Assembly (NCBI RefSeq): GCF_030818075.1
Contig: NZ_JAUSZZ010000001.1
Coordinates: forward strand, 1,736,001 to 1,800,000
DNA from: Microbacterium proteolyticum
GTDB lineage: Bacteria; Actinomycetota; Actinomycetes; Actinomycetales; Microbacteriaceae
Length of the DNA stretch: 64,000 nucleotides
Reading direction: 5' to 3'
Shown: positions 9,265-17,546 of the stretch, in pieces
Layout: every line of letters starts with the position of its first letter
Numbering within the stretch: position 1 is the first letter of the stretch
The notes under the pieces: generated by a model
Database searches by the model: none
What the model saw: the letters and a program-made list of their open reading frames with translations, nothing else
Told to the model about the DNA's origin: nothing
Made by a program: the position numbers and the translations under genes

Positions 9265-9338
9265 ACGGCCCAGTAAAACAGCGGGCCGAGACCTCGCCTG
9301 ACCACCGTGCGGGGAAGGAGCTGGGGCCGACCGGAGGC

Positions 9339-9575
9339 TCAGCCGCCGGCGAAGGGCGGCAGCACGTCGACGTGGGTGACGCCGTCGAGCGGGGCGTCGT
9401 CGTCGCGGCGGGTGCCGTCGACGAGGACAGCGCAGCGGTCGAGGATGCCGCCGAGGGCAGGGTGGTCGGCCACCACAGCGGCGCGAAGCTCGGCGAGGGT
9501 GGGTTCGTCGCGGTCTTCGGCGTCGGTGCCGGCGGCCTCGGCGGCGGCGGCGAAGTAGCGGACGCGGACGGTCAT
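9339..9575 (-). CDS. moaD: Molybdopterin synthase small subunit MoaD
   Basis: 78-residue ubiquitin-like sulfur carrier. It begins MTVRVRYFAAAAEAAG and ends in the obligatory PPFAGG; the terminal diglycine is adenylated by MoeB and converted to a thiocarboxylate. Its ATG overlaps the stop of the last of three mini-ORFs that copy its own first codons (see 9572-9746). It is last in the moaA-moeB-moeA-moaC-moaD run. Confidence 0.92.
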   Translation of the reverse strand: MTVRVRYFAAAAEAAGTDAEDRDEPTLAELRAAVVADHPALGGILDRCAVLVDGTRRDDDAPLDGVTHVDVLPPFAGG

Positions 9576-9746
9576 GCGCGGGCTCCCGGGGCGTCGGACG
9601 CGGCGGTGGCGAAGGAGCGGACTCGGACGCTCACGCGGGGGCTCCCGGGGCGTCGGCGGCGTCGAAGGAGTGGACGCGGACGGTCATGCCAGGGCTCCCG
9701 GGGCGTGGGACGCGGCGGCGGCGAAGGAGCGTACGCGGACGCTCAC
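9572..9746 (-). repeat. Three tandem mini-ORFs copying the moaD start, each coupled by 4-base overlaps
   Basis: Between moaC and moaD lie three units of 59, 53 and 59 bp. On the minus strand they form open frames 9746-9684 (20 codons, GTG), 9687-9631 (18 codons, ATG) and 9634-9572 (20 codons, GTG), each followed by a stop. Every boundary, from moaC through to moaD, is a GTGA or ATGA overlap. The peptides begin VSVRVRSFAAAA, MTVRVHSFDAAD and VSVRVRSFATAA, resembling the MTVRVRYFAAAA start of MoaD, and all carry APGA near the end. No Shine-Dalgarno sequence is visible, so expression would depend on termination-reinitiation. Whether the peptides have a function is unknown. Confidence 0.85.
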
Positions 9747-10294
9747 GCGGACGCTCCCGTGGGCGCGGTGCCGGTGCCGGTGCCGGTGCCGGTTCCGGAG
9801 CCGGTAGCGGCGGGCGACGCAGGCTCGCCCGGACGCACCCAGTCGCCGGACTTGCCGCCGGTCTTCGACACGATGCGCACATTCTCGATGAACGTGCCCT
9901 TGTCCATGCCCTTCACCATGTCGACGATGGCGAGAGCGGCGACCGACACGCTCGTCAGCGCTTCCATCTCGACGCCGGTGCGGTCGGCCGTGCCGACGGT
10001 CGCCTCGATCTCGACGCCGTCGTCGGTGATCTCCAGATCCACCGAGGCGCGGTGTACGCCGATCACGTGTGCCAGGGGGAGAAGTGCCGGGGTCGACTTG
10101 GCGGCCTGGATGCCGGAGATCCGGGCCACTGCGAGCACGTCGCCCTTGGGGGCGGCGCCATCGCGGAGCGCGGCCACGACCTCCGGCGCGCAGCGCACGA
10201 AGCCCCGAGCCGTGGCGGTGCGAACGGTGGGCTGCTTGAGGGTGACGTCGACCATGCGGGCGTGGCCCGCGGCATCCAGGTGGGTGAAGGTCAT
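9743..10294 (-). CDS. moaC: Cyclic pyranopterin monophosphate synthase MoaC
   Basis: 183 residues, about 20 longer than usual. With MoaA it converts GTP to cyclic pyranopterin monophosphate. Conserved features are the start FTHLDAAGHARMVDV, the LPLAHVIGVHRASVD region (usually LCHPL), EALTSVSVAALAIVDMVKGMDK, and KTGGKSGDW. The LPLAH region lacks the common Cys-His pair but keeps His. The C-terminus carries a low-complexity tail of (GTGTGT) repeats not needed by the family. ATGA overlap with moeA upstream; the stop overlaps the first mini-ORF. Confidence 0.92.
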   Translation of the reverse strand: MTFTHLDAAGHARMVDVTLKQPTVRTATARGFVRCAPEVVAALRDGAAPKGDVLAVARISGIQAAKSTPALLPLAHVIGVHRASVDLEITDDGVEIEATVGTADRTGVEMEALTSVSVAALAIVDMVKGMDKGTFIENVRIVSKTGGKSGDWVRPGEPASPAATGSGTGTGTGTGTAPTGASA

Positions 10295-11514
10295 GGAATC
10301 AGCATGACATCGAGCGCGTCGCCGACCGACACGGTGGACACCTCGGCGGGCACGACGGCGAAGGCTTCGGCGCGCGCCAGGGAGGCGGCGAGGTGCGATC
10401 CCGATCCGCCCGCGGTGGCCGGCCGCACGGTGCCCTCGACGAGGTCGACCGCGGCGGGGAGGTATTGGCGGCGCCCGGGCGGGGTGGTCCAGCTCTCGGA
10501 TGCCGTGAGGCGGGCGATGCGCCGATCGATCACGGTGCGCCCCTGCAACGCCAGCAGCGCCGGCCGCACGAACACCTCGAACGACACCGCGACGCTCACC
10601 GGGTTGCCGGGCAGGCCGAAGACGAGGCGCCCGTCGTCGACCACGCCGAACGCCTGCGGCTTGCCGGGCTGCATCGCGACCTTCTCGAACGCGATGCGAT
10701 CACTGAGCGCGAGGCGGACCGGCTCGTACGCACCGGCGCTGACGCCGCCCGTGAAGATGACGACGTCGGCGCGGGTCGCTCGCGCGAGGACGGAGTCGAT
10801 GCCGGCGGGGTCGTCGCCGACGCGGTCGACGAGTTCGATGTCGGCATCCGCTGCGTTCACGAGGGCGGCGAGCAGGGTCGCGTTGGAGTCGGGCGTCTGG
10901 CCGCGGCTCGGCGTGGTGCCGGGGGCGACGAGCTCGCTGCCCGTGGAGACGACCGCCACGCGCGGACGCCGGTGCACCACGACCGCGTCGACCCCTGCGG
11001 CCGCGGCGGCGGCCAACGCGAACGGGCCGAGCCGCTCGCCGGGCGACAGCACGGTCGCGCCGGTGAGGGTGTCGCCTCCGCGGCGACGGATGAAGGCGCC
11101 CGCTTGCGCGGGAGCGCGGAGCACCCGGACGGTGTCGAGCGAATCGGCGAGACCGCCGGCGGTGTCTTCGAACGGCACGATCGCATCCGCGTCGGCCGGG
11201 ACGGCGGCACCCGTCATGATGCGTGCCGCCTCGCCCGGGGCGAGCGCCGGGTCGTCCGCGGTGCCCGCGGGCAGGTCGGCGACGACGCGCAGGGTCGCCG
11301 GGGTCCCGGCATCCGCCCCCTCCACGTCGGCGAAGCGCACCGCGAAGCCGTCCATCGACGAGTTGTCGAAGCCGGGCAGATCGTGCGCCGCGAGCACCGG
11401 CCCGGCGAGGGTGCGGCCCGCCGCGTCGGCGAGCGAGACGCTGTCGGCGGGGAGCAGTGAGACGGCGGCGAGCACGCGGGCGCGGTGCTCCTCGACGGTC
11501 AAGAGTTCAGTCAC
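10291..11514 (-). CDS. moeA: Molybdopterin molybdenumtransferase MoeA
   Basis: 407 residues, the standard length. MoeA inserts molybdate into adenylated molybdopterin. Visible features are LPGFDNSSMDGFAVR near residue 45, the MoCF-domain motif VIFTGGVSAGAYEPV, and VFGLPGNPVSV in the substrate site. The C-terminal domain IV is present. The stop overlaps moaC (ATGA). A 138-base spacer without obvious features separates it from moeB. Confidence 0.93.
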   Translation of the reverse strand: MTELLTVEEHRARVLAAVSLLPADSVSLADAAGRTLAGPVLAAHDLPGFDNSSMDGFAVRFADVEGADAGTPATLRVVADLPAGTADDPALAPGEAARIMTGAAVPADADAIVPFEDTAGGLADSLDTVRVLRAPAQAGAFIRRRGGDTLTGATVLSPGERLGPFALAAAAAAGVDAVVVHRRPRVAVVSTGSELVAPGTTPSRGQTPDSNATLLAALVNAADADIELVDRVGDDPAGIDSVLARATRADVVIFTGGVSAGAYEPVRLALSDRIAFEKVAMQPGKPQAFGVVDDGRLVFGLPGNPVSVAVSFEVFVRPALLALQGRTVIDRRIARLTASESWTTPPGRRQYLPAAVDLVEGTVRPATAGGSGSHLAASLARAEAFAVVPAEVSTVSVGDALDVMLIP

Positions 11515-11652
11515 GCGAGGGTCCTTCGAACCGATACGGCGTCAGCCGCAGCCTGTGATGCGTTCTTTCCGGCCCCGGATAGCGCTGACTTGCGCCTTTT
11601 GTTCGGCGCGAGTGTGCCACGGCGTGCATTTCGCGCGAGTCACCGGGGGTTC

Positions 11653-12423
11653 TCATGGCCGCCTCGCCGGGCTCAGGGGAATCACGTCCTGCCGGGCGCG
11701 GAGTGCGTCGATGACGACCAGGCGTCCGAGCAACGGCTCGCCGGCGCCGGTGACGAGCTTGATCGCCTCCGTCGCGAGCAGCCCTCCGACCTGCACGCAC
11801 AGCGAGCCGAGCACGCCGACCTGCGCGCATGTGGGGGGCTCGCCGGCAGAACCGGGAGGAAACAGGTCGCCGAGCACGATGGGGGCGTATCCCTGGGGAG
11901 GTGCGGACCAGAACACCGTCACCTGCGCTGCCCACTCCTGCACGGCGCCCCACACGAGGGGGATGCCGAGGGCCTCCGTCGCCGCTGCGACGGCCTCGCG
12001 CGTGTCGAAGGTGTCGCTGCCGTCGATGACGAGGTCGGCACCCTCGAACAGGTCGGCGGCATTGTCGGAGGTCAGTCGTACGGTGCGTTCATGAACGACG
12101 GTGACGGGCGAGAGGTCGCGCACGGCGCGGGCGGCGGATGTCGTCTTGGCGACGCCGATGTCGTCGACCCGGTGCAGCAGCTGGCGTTGCAGGTTCGTGC
12201 GCTCCACGACGTCGTCGTCGATGATCACGAGCTCGCCGACACCCGCGGCGGCCAGCGACAACAGGACGGGGGAGCCGAGGCCGCCCGCGCCCACGACGGC
12301 GATGCGCGCGGCCGCGAGTCTGCGCTGCCCCTCCTCGCCGATGCCGGCGAGCACGGCGTGGCGAGCTGTGCGGATCAGTTCTTCGGGGGCGAGGGATGCC
12401 ACCGGCTCGACGAGCGGCCTCAT
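11653..12423 (-). CDS. moeB: MoeB/ThiF-family adenylyltransferase
   Basis: 256 residues. It adenylates the MoaD C-terminus. Features are the nucleotide loop VVGAGGLGSPVL near residue 39, DDVVERTNLQRQ near 63, GSDTFDTREAV near 117, and PPTCAQVGVLG with the conserved Cys. There is no C-terminal rhodanese domain, so sulfur must come from a separate protein. The paired CxxC zinc sites of the E. coli protein are not seen; only isolated cysteines are present. The start at 12423 was chosen because it makes an ATGA overlap with moaA; longer ORF starts are inside moaA. Confidence 0.88.
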   Translation of the reverse strand: MRPLVEPVASLAPEELIRTARHAVLAGIGEEGQRRLAAARIAVVGAGGLGSPVLLSLAAAGVGELVIIDDDVVERTNLQRQLLHRVDDIGVAKTTSAARAVRDLSPVTVVHERTVRLTSDNAADLFEGADLVIDGSDTFDTREAVAAATEALGIPLVWGAVQEWAAQVTVFWSAPPQGYAPIVLGDLFPPGSAGEPPTCAQVGVLGSLCVQVGGLLATEAIKLVTGAGEPLLGRLVVIDALRARQDVIPLSPARRP

Positions 12424-13634
12424 CCGCCGATCGCGCTCATCGTGCGCTCCGGCTGGACGAAGTCGGCGCGCGCCAGTCCGACGCGGTCGGAGCCGTGGGC
12501 GCGGGGCTTGGCCCACATGGCATCCCGCCAGATCTGCGCGAGACCCTCGTCGTCGGCACCGTCGCGGAGGGCGGTGAGCAGATCGGTCTCTTCATGCGAG
12601 AAGAGGCACGAGCGGATGCGGCCATCGGCGGTGACGCGCGTGCGCGAGCACGCGGCGCAGAACGGTTCGGTGACGGACGAGATGATGCCGACGTGTCCGG
12701 CGAGGGCGGTCTCGCCGTGGCGGCGCACCTCCCAGCGCTCGGCGGGGGCGGCGCCGCGCCCGCGCGGGTCGGGGCTGAGGGTGAAGGCCTCCTCGATCGC
12801 GGCGCGGATGTCACGGGCGGGGATGACGTTCGTCGCCGTCCACGAGCGATCGCCGTCGAGCGGCATGTCTTCGATGAAGCGCATCTCGAAACCGTTCGAC
12901 ACGGCCCAGTCGACCAGGGGGACGACCTCGGTGTCGTTGATGCCCCGCAGGAGCACGGCGTTGATCTTGATGGGTCCGAGGCCCGCAGCGCGCGCGGCAT
13001 GGAGACCCGCGAGCACCTTGTCGAGGTGGGGGCGACGGGTGAGCTCGGCGAACGTCTCGGGGTGCAGGGTGTCGAGCGAGACGTTGACGCGGTTGAGGCC
13101 CGCATCTTTCAGGGCGTGGGCGCGGCGGTCGAGACCCACGGCGTTCGTGGTGAGCGAGATCGGCAGGTCGGGGTTGTCGGCCCGGATGCCGGCGATGATG
13201 AACTCGAGATCCTTCCGCACCAGCGGCTCGCCGCCGGTGATGCGCAGCTCCTCGGCGCCGAGCGCCTGCACGGCCACGCGGACGATGCGCCGGATCTCGT
13301 CGGTCGACATCAGCTGCGATTGCGGGAGCCACGGCATCCCGTCGGCCGGCATGCAGTACGTGCAGCGGAGGTTGCACTTGTCGATCACCGAGACCCGGAG
13401 GTCGGTGGCGACGCGGCCGAAGCGGTCGAGCAGTCCGCCCTCGCGGGGGGCGCCGGTGGCGCGGACGGCGCCGGGGTCGCGCTGCGGGTGGGGTGTCTGT
13501 CGCGGCTCCGGGTTGCGCGGCCCGCCGGTGGCGCGGATGGCACCGAGCGTGCTCGTTGGCGCGCCCGCCGTCACCGTCGCGCCGAGGGGCACGAGGACGG
13601 GGCCGGGCGTCCCGGTCTCGTGCGCGGCATCCAT
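12420..13634 (-). CDS. moaA: GTP 3',8-cyclase MoaA (radical SAM)
   Basis: 404 residues, first enzyme of molybdenum-cofactor synthesis. The radical-SAM cluster motif is CNLRCTYC near residue 87, followed by ITGGEPLVRKD. The second, C-terminal cluster is CAACSRTRVTADGRIRSCLF, and the protein ends SAIGG with the diglycine needed for activity. The first about 65 residues are an extra Pro/Gly/Thr-rich leader containing two near-copies of IRATGGPRNPE/VRATGAPREGG; a later start is possible but none has a clear ribosome site. First gene of the minus-strand moa operon. Confidence 0.93.
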   Translation of the reverse strand: MDAAHETGTPGPVLVPLGATVTAGAPTSTLGAIRATGGPRNPEPRQTPHPQRDPGAVRATGAPREGGLLDRFGRVATDLRVSVIDKCNLRCTYCMPADGMPWLPQSQLMSTDEIRRIVRVAVQALGAEELRITGGEPLVRKDLEFIIAGIRADNPDLPISLTTNAVGLDRRAHALKDAGLNRVNVSLDTLHPETFAELTRRPHLDKVLAGLHAARAAGLGPIKINAVLLRGINDTEVVPLVDWAVSNGFEMRFIEDMPLDGDRSWTATNVIPARDIRAAIEEAFTLSPDPRGRGAAPAERWEVRRHGETALAGHVGIISSVTEPFCAACSRTRVTADGRIRSCLFSHEETDLLTALRDGADDEGLAQIWRDAMWAKPRAHGSDRVGLARADFVQPERTMSAIGG

Positions 13635-13820
13635 GACACGAGCCTAGGCGAGCGGGGGAGGGCCGGGGTCGGGCGCGTCCTGCCGCGTCATCGACGGGAG
13701 GGGCGTCGCGGTGAGAGACAGCAGTGCGGTGACCTCTCTGCGGCGGAATGCCATCACTCTCCCGGGCAGAGGTGGCACGGGCGTTGGGTGGCGGCGGGAG
13801 CCGGCGGGTACGGTCATCGC

Positions 13821-14216
13821 ATGCCGAACACCTTCCGTATCGCCACGGCCGCTCGCCTGCTCGGGGTGAGTGATGACACCGTGCGGCGGTGGATCGATCA
13901 GGGCATGCTGCCGACGACCGGGGCATCGCCCGTCGAGATCCCGGGTGCGGCGCTGGCGGAGCGCGCGGTGGCCCTCGCCGACGAGCCCGACGACCCCACG
14001 GGAATCGCCTCGAGCGCGCGCAATCGTTTCGTGGGAATCGTCACGCGCGTGCGGATCGACGGGGTGATGGCCCAAGTCGACCTGCAGTGCGGGCCCCACC
14101 GGGTGGTGTCGCTCATGTCGGCTGAGGCGGCCGAAGAACTGGCCCTCGCCCCCGGCTCGCTGGCGGTGGCGTCGGTCAAGGCGACGGTGGTGACGGTGGA
14201 GGCGCCGCGGGGCTGA
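13821..14216 (+). CDS. Molybdenum-pterin-binding TOBE protein with N-terminal helix-turn-helix
   Basis: 131 residues. Residues 1-45 are an excisionase/MerR-like helix-turn-helix (FRIATAARLLGVSDDTVRRWIDQGMLP). Residues about 65-130 are a TOBE/Mop domain (NRFVGIVTRVRIDGVMAQVDLQCG to VKATVVTV) of the kind that binds molybdate. The ATG at 13821 is divergent from moaA with 186 bases between. This architecture and position suggest a one-protein molybdate sensor regulating the moa or mod genes, by inference only. Confidence 0.85.
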   Translation: MPNTFRIATAARLLGVSDDTVRRWIDQGMLPTTGASPVEIPGAALAERAVALADEPDDPTGIASSARNRFVGIVTRVRIDGVMAQVDLQCGPHRVVSLMSAEAAEELALAPGSLAVASVKATVVTVEAPRG

Positions 14217-14340
14217 GGGCGATGGTTCGCCGCGGGCAGGCCGTCGCGAGGCCCATGGTGGCAGCGAGCTCACGGCGCCCGGCCGATGCAGAGGCGCCGC
14301 CGGAACCCGCCGCCGGAGCGGCCGTGGGAGCGCCGGGCGC

Positions 14341-15252
14341 TCAGACGGCGAAGCGCGGACCGACTGCTTCGGTGGTGAGGTCCCACAGGCGGCGGGCATC
14401 AGCCTCGGCGCGGAACGGCGGCCACAGCTCCGTCGCCCGCGCCGGCCCGCCGATCAGGCGCGACGGGCCGAAGAAGGTGCCGTCCGACGCGGGCGCGGTC
14501 GCCGCGAGCACGGCGGGTTCGGCGGCGGATGCCACCGTGCCGGTGATGTGCAGTCGCGAGAGGAGCCGGATGACGCGGCGGGCCCCCAGCTCGCGCTCCC
14601 GGCCGACGCCCGGTTGCGCGGCCAGCAGATTGGTCGGGGAGACGCCGGGGTGCGCGAGGGTGCTGGTGAGCTGCCAGCCCAGCGCGCGGCTGCGGCGTTC
14701 GAGCTCCTGCGCGAAGAGACCGATCGCGATCTTCGACTGCACGTAGGACGCCATGGCGTCGTACGGTGTCGGGTCGATCGTCTGCTCGTCGAAGCGGCCC
14801 CGACGTGCCGCGATGCTCGTCTGGTGCACGACGCGCGCCCGGCCCTCACGCAGCAGGGGCAGCAGGCCCAGGGTCAGGGCGGCGTGCCCGAGGTGGTTCG
14901 TGCCCCACTGCAGTTCGAACCCGTCGGCGGTCTCGCGACGGCTCGGCGGCGTCATGACGCCGGCGTTGTTGACGAGGAGGTGGACGGGCCGGCCCTCCCC
15001 ACGCAGTGTTTCGACCAGGGTGTGCACCGAGTCCAGGCTCGCCAGGTCCAGCGTGCGCGTCGAGGCCACGGCATCCGGAACCTCTCGACGAAGAGTGTCG
15101 ATCGCGCGGCGCCCCTTGTCGGCGGAGCGGACGGGGAGCACGACCTCGGCGCCGAGCGCGGCGAGACGCGTCGCGATCACCGTGCCGATGCCGTCGCTGG
15201 CACCGGTGACGACGGCCAGGCGGCCGGACAGTGGGAGGGAGGTGGGGGTCAT
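14341..15252 (-). CDS. Short-chain dehydrogenase/reductase
   Basis: 303 residues. Classical features are the cofactor loop VVTGASDGIGTVIA near residue 14, LLVNNAGVM near 90, and active-site Y-x3-K as YVQSK near 165. Close to the retinol-dehydrogenase/oxidoreductase branch common in actinobacteria; substrate unknown. The start at 15252 is the last ATG before the Rossmann fold. The MmyB-type regulator at 15642-16487 is upstream in the same direction, and such regulators are often paired with SDR genes. Confidence 0.9.
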   Translation of the reverse strand: MTPTSLPLSGRLAVVTGASDGIGTVIATRLAALGAEVVLPVRSADKGRRAIDTLRREVPDAVASTRTLDLASLDSVHTLVETLRGEGRPVHLLVNNAGVMTPPSRRETADGFELQWGTNHLGHAALTLGLLPLLREGRARVVHQTSIAARRGRFDEQTIDPTPYDAMASYVQSKIAIGLFAQELERRSRALGWQLTSTLAHPGVSPTNLLAAQPGVGRERELGARRVIRLLSRLHITGTVASAAEPAVLAATAPASDGTFFGPSRLIGGPARATELWPPFRAEADARRLWDLTTEAVGPRFAV

Positions 15253-15390
15253 GGGCGGTCCTTTCGAGCGGATGCTTCGATGCTCGTCGCCCCGACGCAG
15301 GGGGACCAGTGTCCGCTCACCCACTGATCGGCAGTCCACCCCCACGCCGCACTTTGACCGTGCAGACCCGCGGCCCGACTTCGCGGAGAT

Positions 15391-15454
15391 GCGTGAGTCG
15401 CCAGATTGTGTCGCTTGCGCCGTGGTGGAGGCGACAGATCTTGGCGACTCACGC
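15391..15454. repeat. 64-bp palindromic element, copy 1
   Basis: GCGTGAGTCGCCAGATTGTG begins the left arm and TTGGCGACTCACGC ends the right arm; the arms pair for about 25 bases around a GC-rich loop. It lies in the 389-base gap between the SDR gene and its regulator. The rest of that gap holds copy 2 and GC-rich sequence without recognisable features. The architecture (GCGTGAG, core GATT-TGTCGC, loop, AGGCGACAGA-CT, CTCACGC) is shared with elements at 21814-21879 and 62853-62916. Confidence 0.85.
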
Positions 15455-15501
15455 GGGGTGCGGCCTGACCACGCGGGGTGCGGCCCGGGCCGTGCGGGGA
15501 T

Positions 15502-15565
15502 GCGTGAGTCGCCAGATTGTGTCGCTTGCGCCGTGGTGGAGGCGACAGATCTTGGCGACTCGCGC
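15502..15565. repeat. 64-bp palindromic element, copy 2
   Basis: Nearly identical to the copy at 15391-15454 and in the same orientation, 111 bases further on. The visible difference is CTCGCGC instead of CTCACGC at the right end. The two copies form a direct repeat of a palindrome, so each could fold separately or one left arm could pair with the other right arm. Confidence 0.85.
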
Positions 15566-15641
15566 GGGGTGGGCGAGGGGGGCGCGGGGGTGGCGCGGGC
15601 GGGACGGGGCGCGGCGCCGGCCGCGAGCGGGTGACGCCCGG

Positions 15642-16487
15642 TCAGCCCGGGGTGGCGGGGGTGGGGCCGAGCACGGACAGCAGGCGCAGCTTCTCGGCGC
15701 TCTCGCTGCCGGGCTGCGCCGTGTACACGAGTAGCCGGTGGGAGGTCTCGGGATCGAGCAGGGTCTGGCACGACAGATCCAGGCGGCCGACCTCGGGGTG
15801 ATGAAAGCGCTTGATCTCGGGCGGTCGGGCGCCGACCTCGTGGGTGTCCCACAGGGCTCTGAACTCCGGGCTGCGCGCGCGGAGATCGTCGGAGAGCTCG
15901 GCCGCACGCGAGTCCGGGCCGCGCGCGGCGACGAGTTCGCGCAGTCCCGCCGCGTACACGCGGGACAGGACCGCCGCTTCCTCAGCGGGATAAGGGGCGC
16001 GGGCGCCCGGATCGGTGAACCAGCGGTACCCGACGCTCCGCGACGGTCCGGTGCGGAGCGTGACGTCGCCGAGGAGGGCGGCCCCTAGGCGGCTCTGCCG
16101 CAGCGTCTCACCGAGCTCGGAGACGATCTCGGCGGGGGTGTCGTCGAGGCGGTCGAGCACCCGCAGCATGCCGGGGCTGATGTGCTCCGTCGCTGAGTGG
16201 CGGGCGGGCGGCTGGTGTCCCGCGAGGCGGAAGACGTGGTCGCGCTCCGCGAGGCTCAGGTGCAGGCCCTGCGCGAGGGAGGTCAGCATCTGCTCGGACG
16301 GCGTCGGGCCGGTGCCGCGCTCGAGCCGCGCGTAATAGTCGGTCGACATGTGGCTGAGCAGGGCCACCTCCTCGCGCCGCAGTCCCGCTGTGCGGCGGCG
16401 GACGCCGCGCGCGAGTCCGACGTCTTCCGGCTGCAGGGCTTCGCGCCGCCGCTGGAGGAAGTCGCCCAGCCCGGCCAGATCGCTCAT
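15642..16487 (-). CDS. Helix-turn-helix regulator with MmyB-like ligand-binding domain
   Basis: 281 residues. The N-terminal XRE-type HTH covers about residues 5-75 (GLRREEVALLSHMSTDYYARLERGTGPTPSEQML). The C-terminal MmyB-like domain contains FRLAGHQPP, YRWFTDPGARAPYP and FHHPEVGRLDL, the last being characteristic. Family members bind fatty-acid-like ligands and commonly control adjacent SDR genes. The ATG at 16487 gives the normal N-terminus; the longer frame upstream is not conserved-looking. Confidence 0.9.
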   Translation of the reverse strand: MSDLAGLGDFLQRRREALQPEDVGLARGVRRRTAGLRREEVALLSHMSTDYYARLERGTGPTPSEQMLTSLAQGLHLSLAERDHVFRLAGHQPPARHSATEHISPGMLRVLDRLDDTPAEIVSELGETLRQSRLGAALLGDVTLRTGPSRSVGYRWFTDPGARAPYPAEEAAVLSRVYAAGLRELVAARGPDSRAAELSDDLRARSPEFRALWDTHEVGARPPEIKRFHHPEVGRLDLSCQTLLDPETSHRLLVYTAQPGSESAEKLRLLSVLGPTPATPG

Positions 16488-16634
16488 GTCGTCGCTCGCA
16501 TCCCCCGTTCCTACCGTGCCGGCGTGGAGGGAGCCAGGACCCGCCGATCCACCCCTTCGGGTGTCGCGCGGTCGTCGCGCTGTCTGGACGGCGTGGCGCT
16601 CGAACGGCATCGCGGCAGATGCGGATGAAAGGGC

Positions 16635-16661
16635 CTTAGATATCCGCAGAGGCGGAATAAT
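16635..16661. promoter_or_regulatory. Possible control element upstream of modA
   Basis: An AT-richer island in otherwise GC-rich DNA, containing an imperfect inverted repeat (TATCCGC, then GGCGGAATA) about 40-60 bases before the modA ATG. It could be promoter and operator, for example for the TOBE/HTH protein at 13821. No experimental consensus is available to test this. Confidence 0.35.
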
Positions 16662-16698
16662 GGTCGGAAGCGGCGGCACTCGTCGCCGAAAGGATGCC

Positions 16699-17457
16699 AT
16701 GTCTCGCTCCGCCCGCCTGCTCACGCTGCTGAGCTGCGCCGCCCTCCTCGCGGGGTGCGCGAGCGCTGCGCCCGAGCCGCCGGCATCCGGAGACCAAATC
16801 GCGGGCACGGTCGAGGTGTATGCGGCCGCGTCGTTGCAGCGGTCGTTCGACGAGATCGCCGCCGCGTTCGAAGACCAGAACCCGGAGGTCAGCGTCAGCG
16901 CGGTCTACGACGGATCCAGCACGCTCGCCACGCAGATCGGCGAGGGCGCGCCCGCCGACGTCTTCGCCTCCGCCGACGAGAAGAACATGGCCAAGGTCGC
17001 GTCCCAGGCTCCTGATCCGCGGCTCTTCGCGGGGAACACCCTCGTCATCGCCGTGCCGGCGGGCAACCCGGGCGCGGTCGAGACCCTCGCCGACCTGACG
17101 CGGGTCACGACGGTCCTGTGCGCGGCCGAGGTGCCGTGCGGTGCGGCGTCGGCCACCCTGCTCTCGAACGCCGGAGTGACGGTGACGCCCGCGAGCGCGG
17201 AGCAGAACGTCACCGCCGTCCTGACGAAGGTCGCCGCGGGCGAAGCGGATGCGGGGCTCGTCTATGCCACCGACGTGGTCGGACGCGCCGACGTCGAGGC
17301 GATCGTCCCCGAGGGCGCCGACGCCGTGGTCAACAGCTACCCGATCGCAACGCTGACCGATGCCCCCAACCCGGAAGCGGCATCCGCCTTCGTCGCGTTC
17401 GTGCTGTCGGACGACGGACAGCGGATCCTCCGCGACGCGGGCTTCCGCGCACCGTGA
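16699..17457 (+). CDS. modA: Molybdate ABC transporter substrate-binding lipoprotein ModA
   Basis: 252 residues. A lipoprotein signal (LLTLLSCAALLAGC, lipobox Cys near residue 20) anchors it outside the membrane. The mature protein begins VEVYAAASLQRSFDEIAAAFE, typical of ModA, and the DGSSTLATQI and ADVFASADEKNM segments line the oxyanion site. GAAAGGA (16688-16694) is a good ribosome site. Its stop TGA is within GTGA, the first candidate start of modB. Confidence 0.93.
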   Translation: MSRSARLLTLLSCAALLAGCASAAPEPPASGDQIAGTVEVYAAASLQRSFDEIAAAFEDQNPEVSVSAVYDGSSTLATQIGEGAPADVFASADEKNMAKVASQAPDPRLFAGNTLVIAVPAGNPGAVETLADLTRVTTVLCAAEVPCGAASATLLSNAGVTVTPASAEQNVTAVLTKVAAGEADAGLVYATDVVGRADVEAIVPEGADAVVNSYPIATLTDAPNPEAASAFVAFVLSDDGQRILRDAGFRAP

Positions 17458-17546
17458 GCGCTGGACGCGGGCTCGCGCGCACCGTGGGGGCTGGACGCGG
17501 GGTCGCGCGCACCGTGAGGGCGGGACGCGGTTCTCCGCGCACCGTG
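17431..17546 (+). repeat. Four-fold 30-bp tandem repeat carrying the modB start codon
   Basis: GTG codons lie at exactly 30-base steps: 17454, 17484, 17514 and 17544. The unit reads roughly GTGAGCGCTGGACGCGGGCT followed by CGCGCGCACC. A degenerate half-copy is already present in the last codons of modA (GACGCGGGCTTCCGCGCACC). All four GTGs are in the modB frame with no stop between them, so translation could begin at any. The unit encodes (V-x-AGRG-x2-RT). Confidence 0.9.

Noticed and set aside
15253..15641. Insertion-sequence remnant around the palindromes
   Set aside because: No transposase fragment or target duplication was seen.
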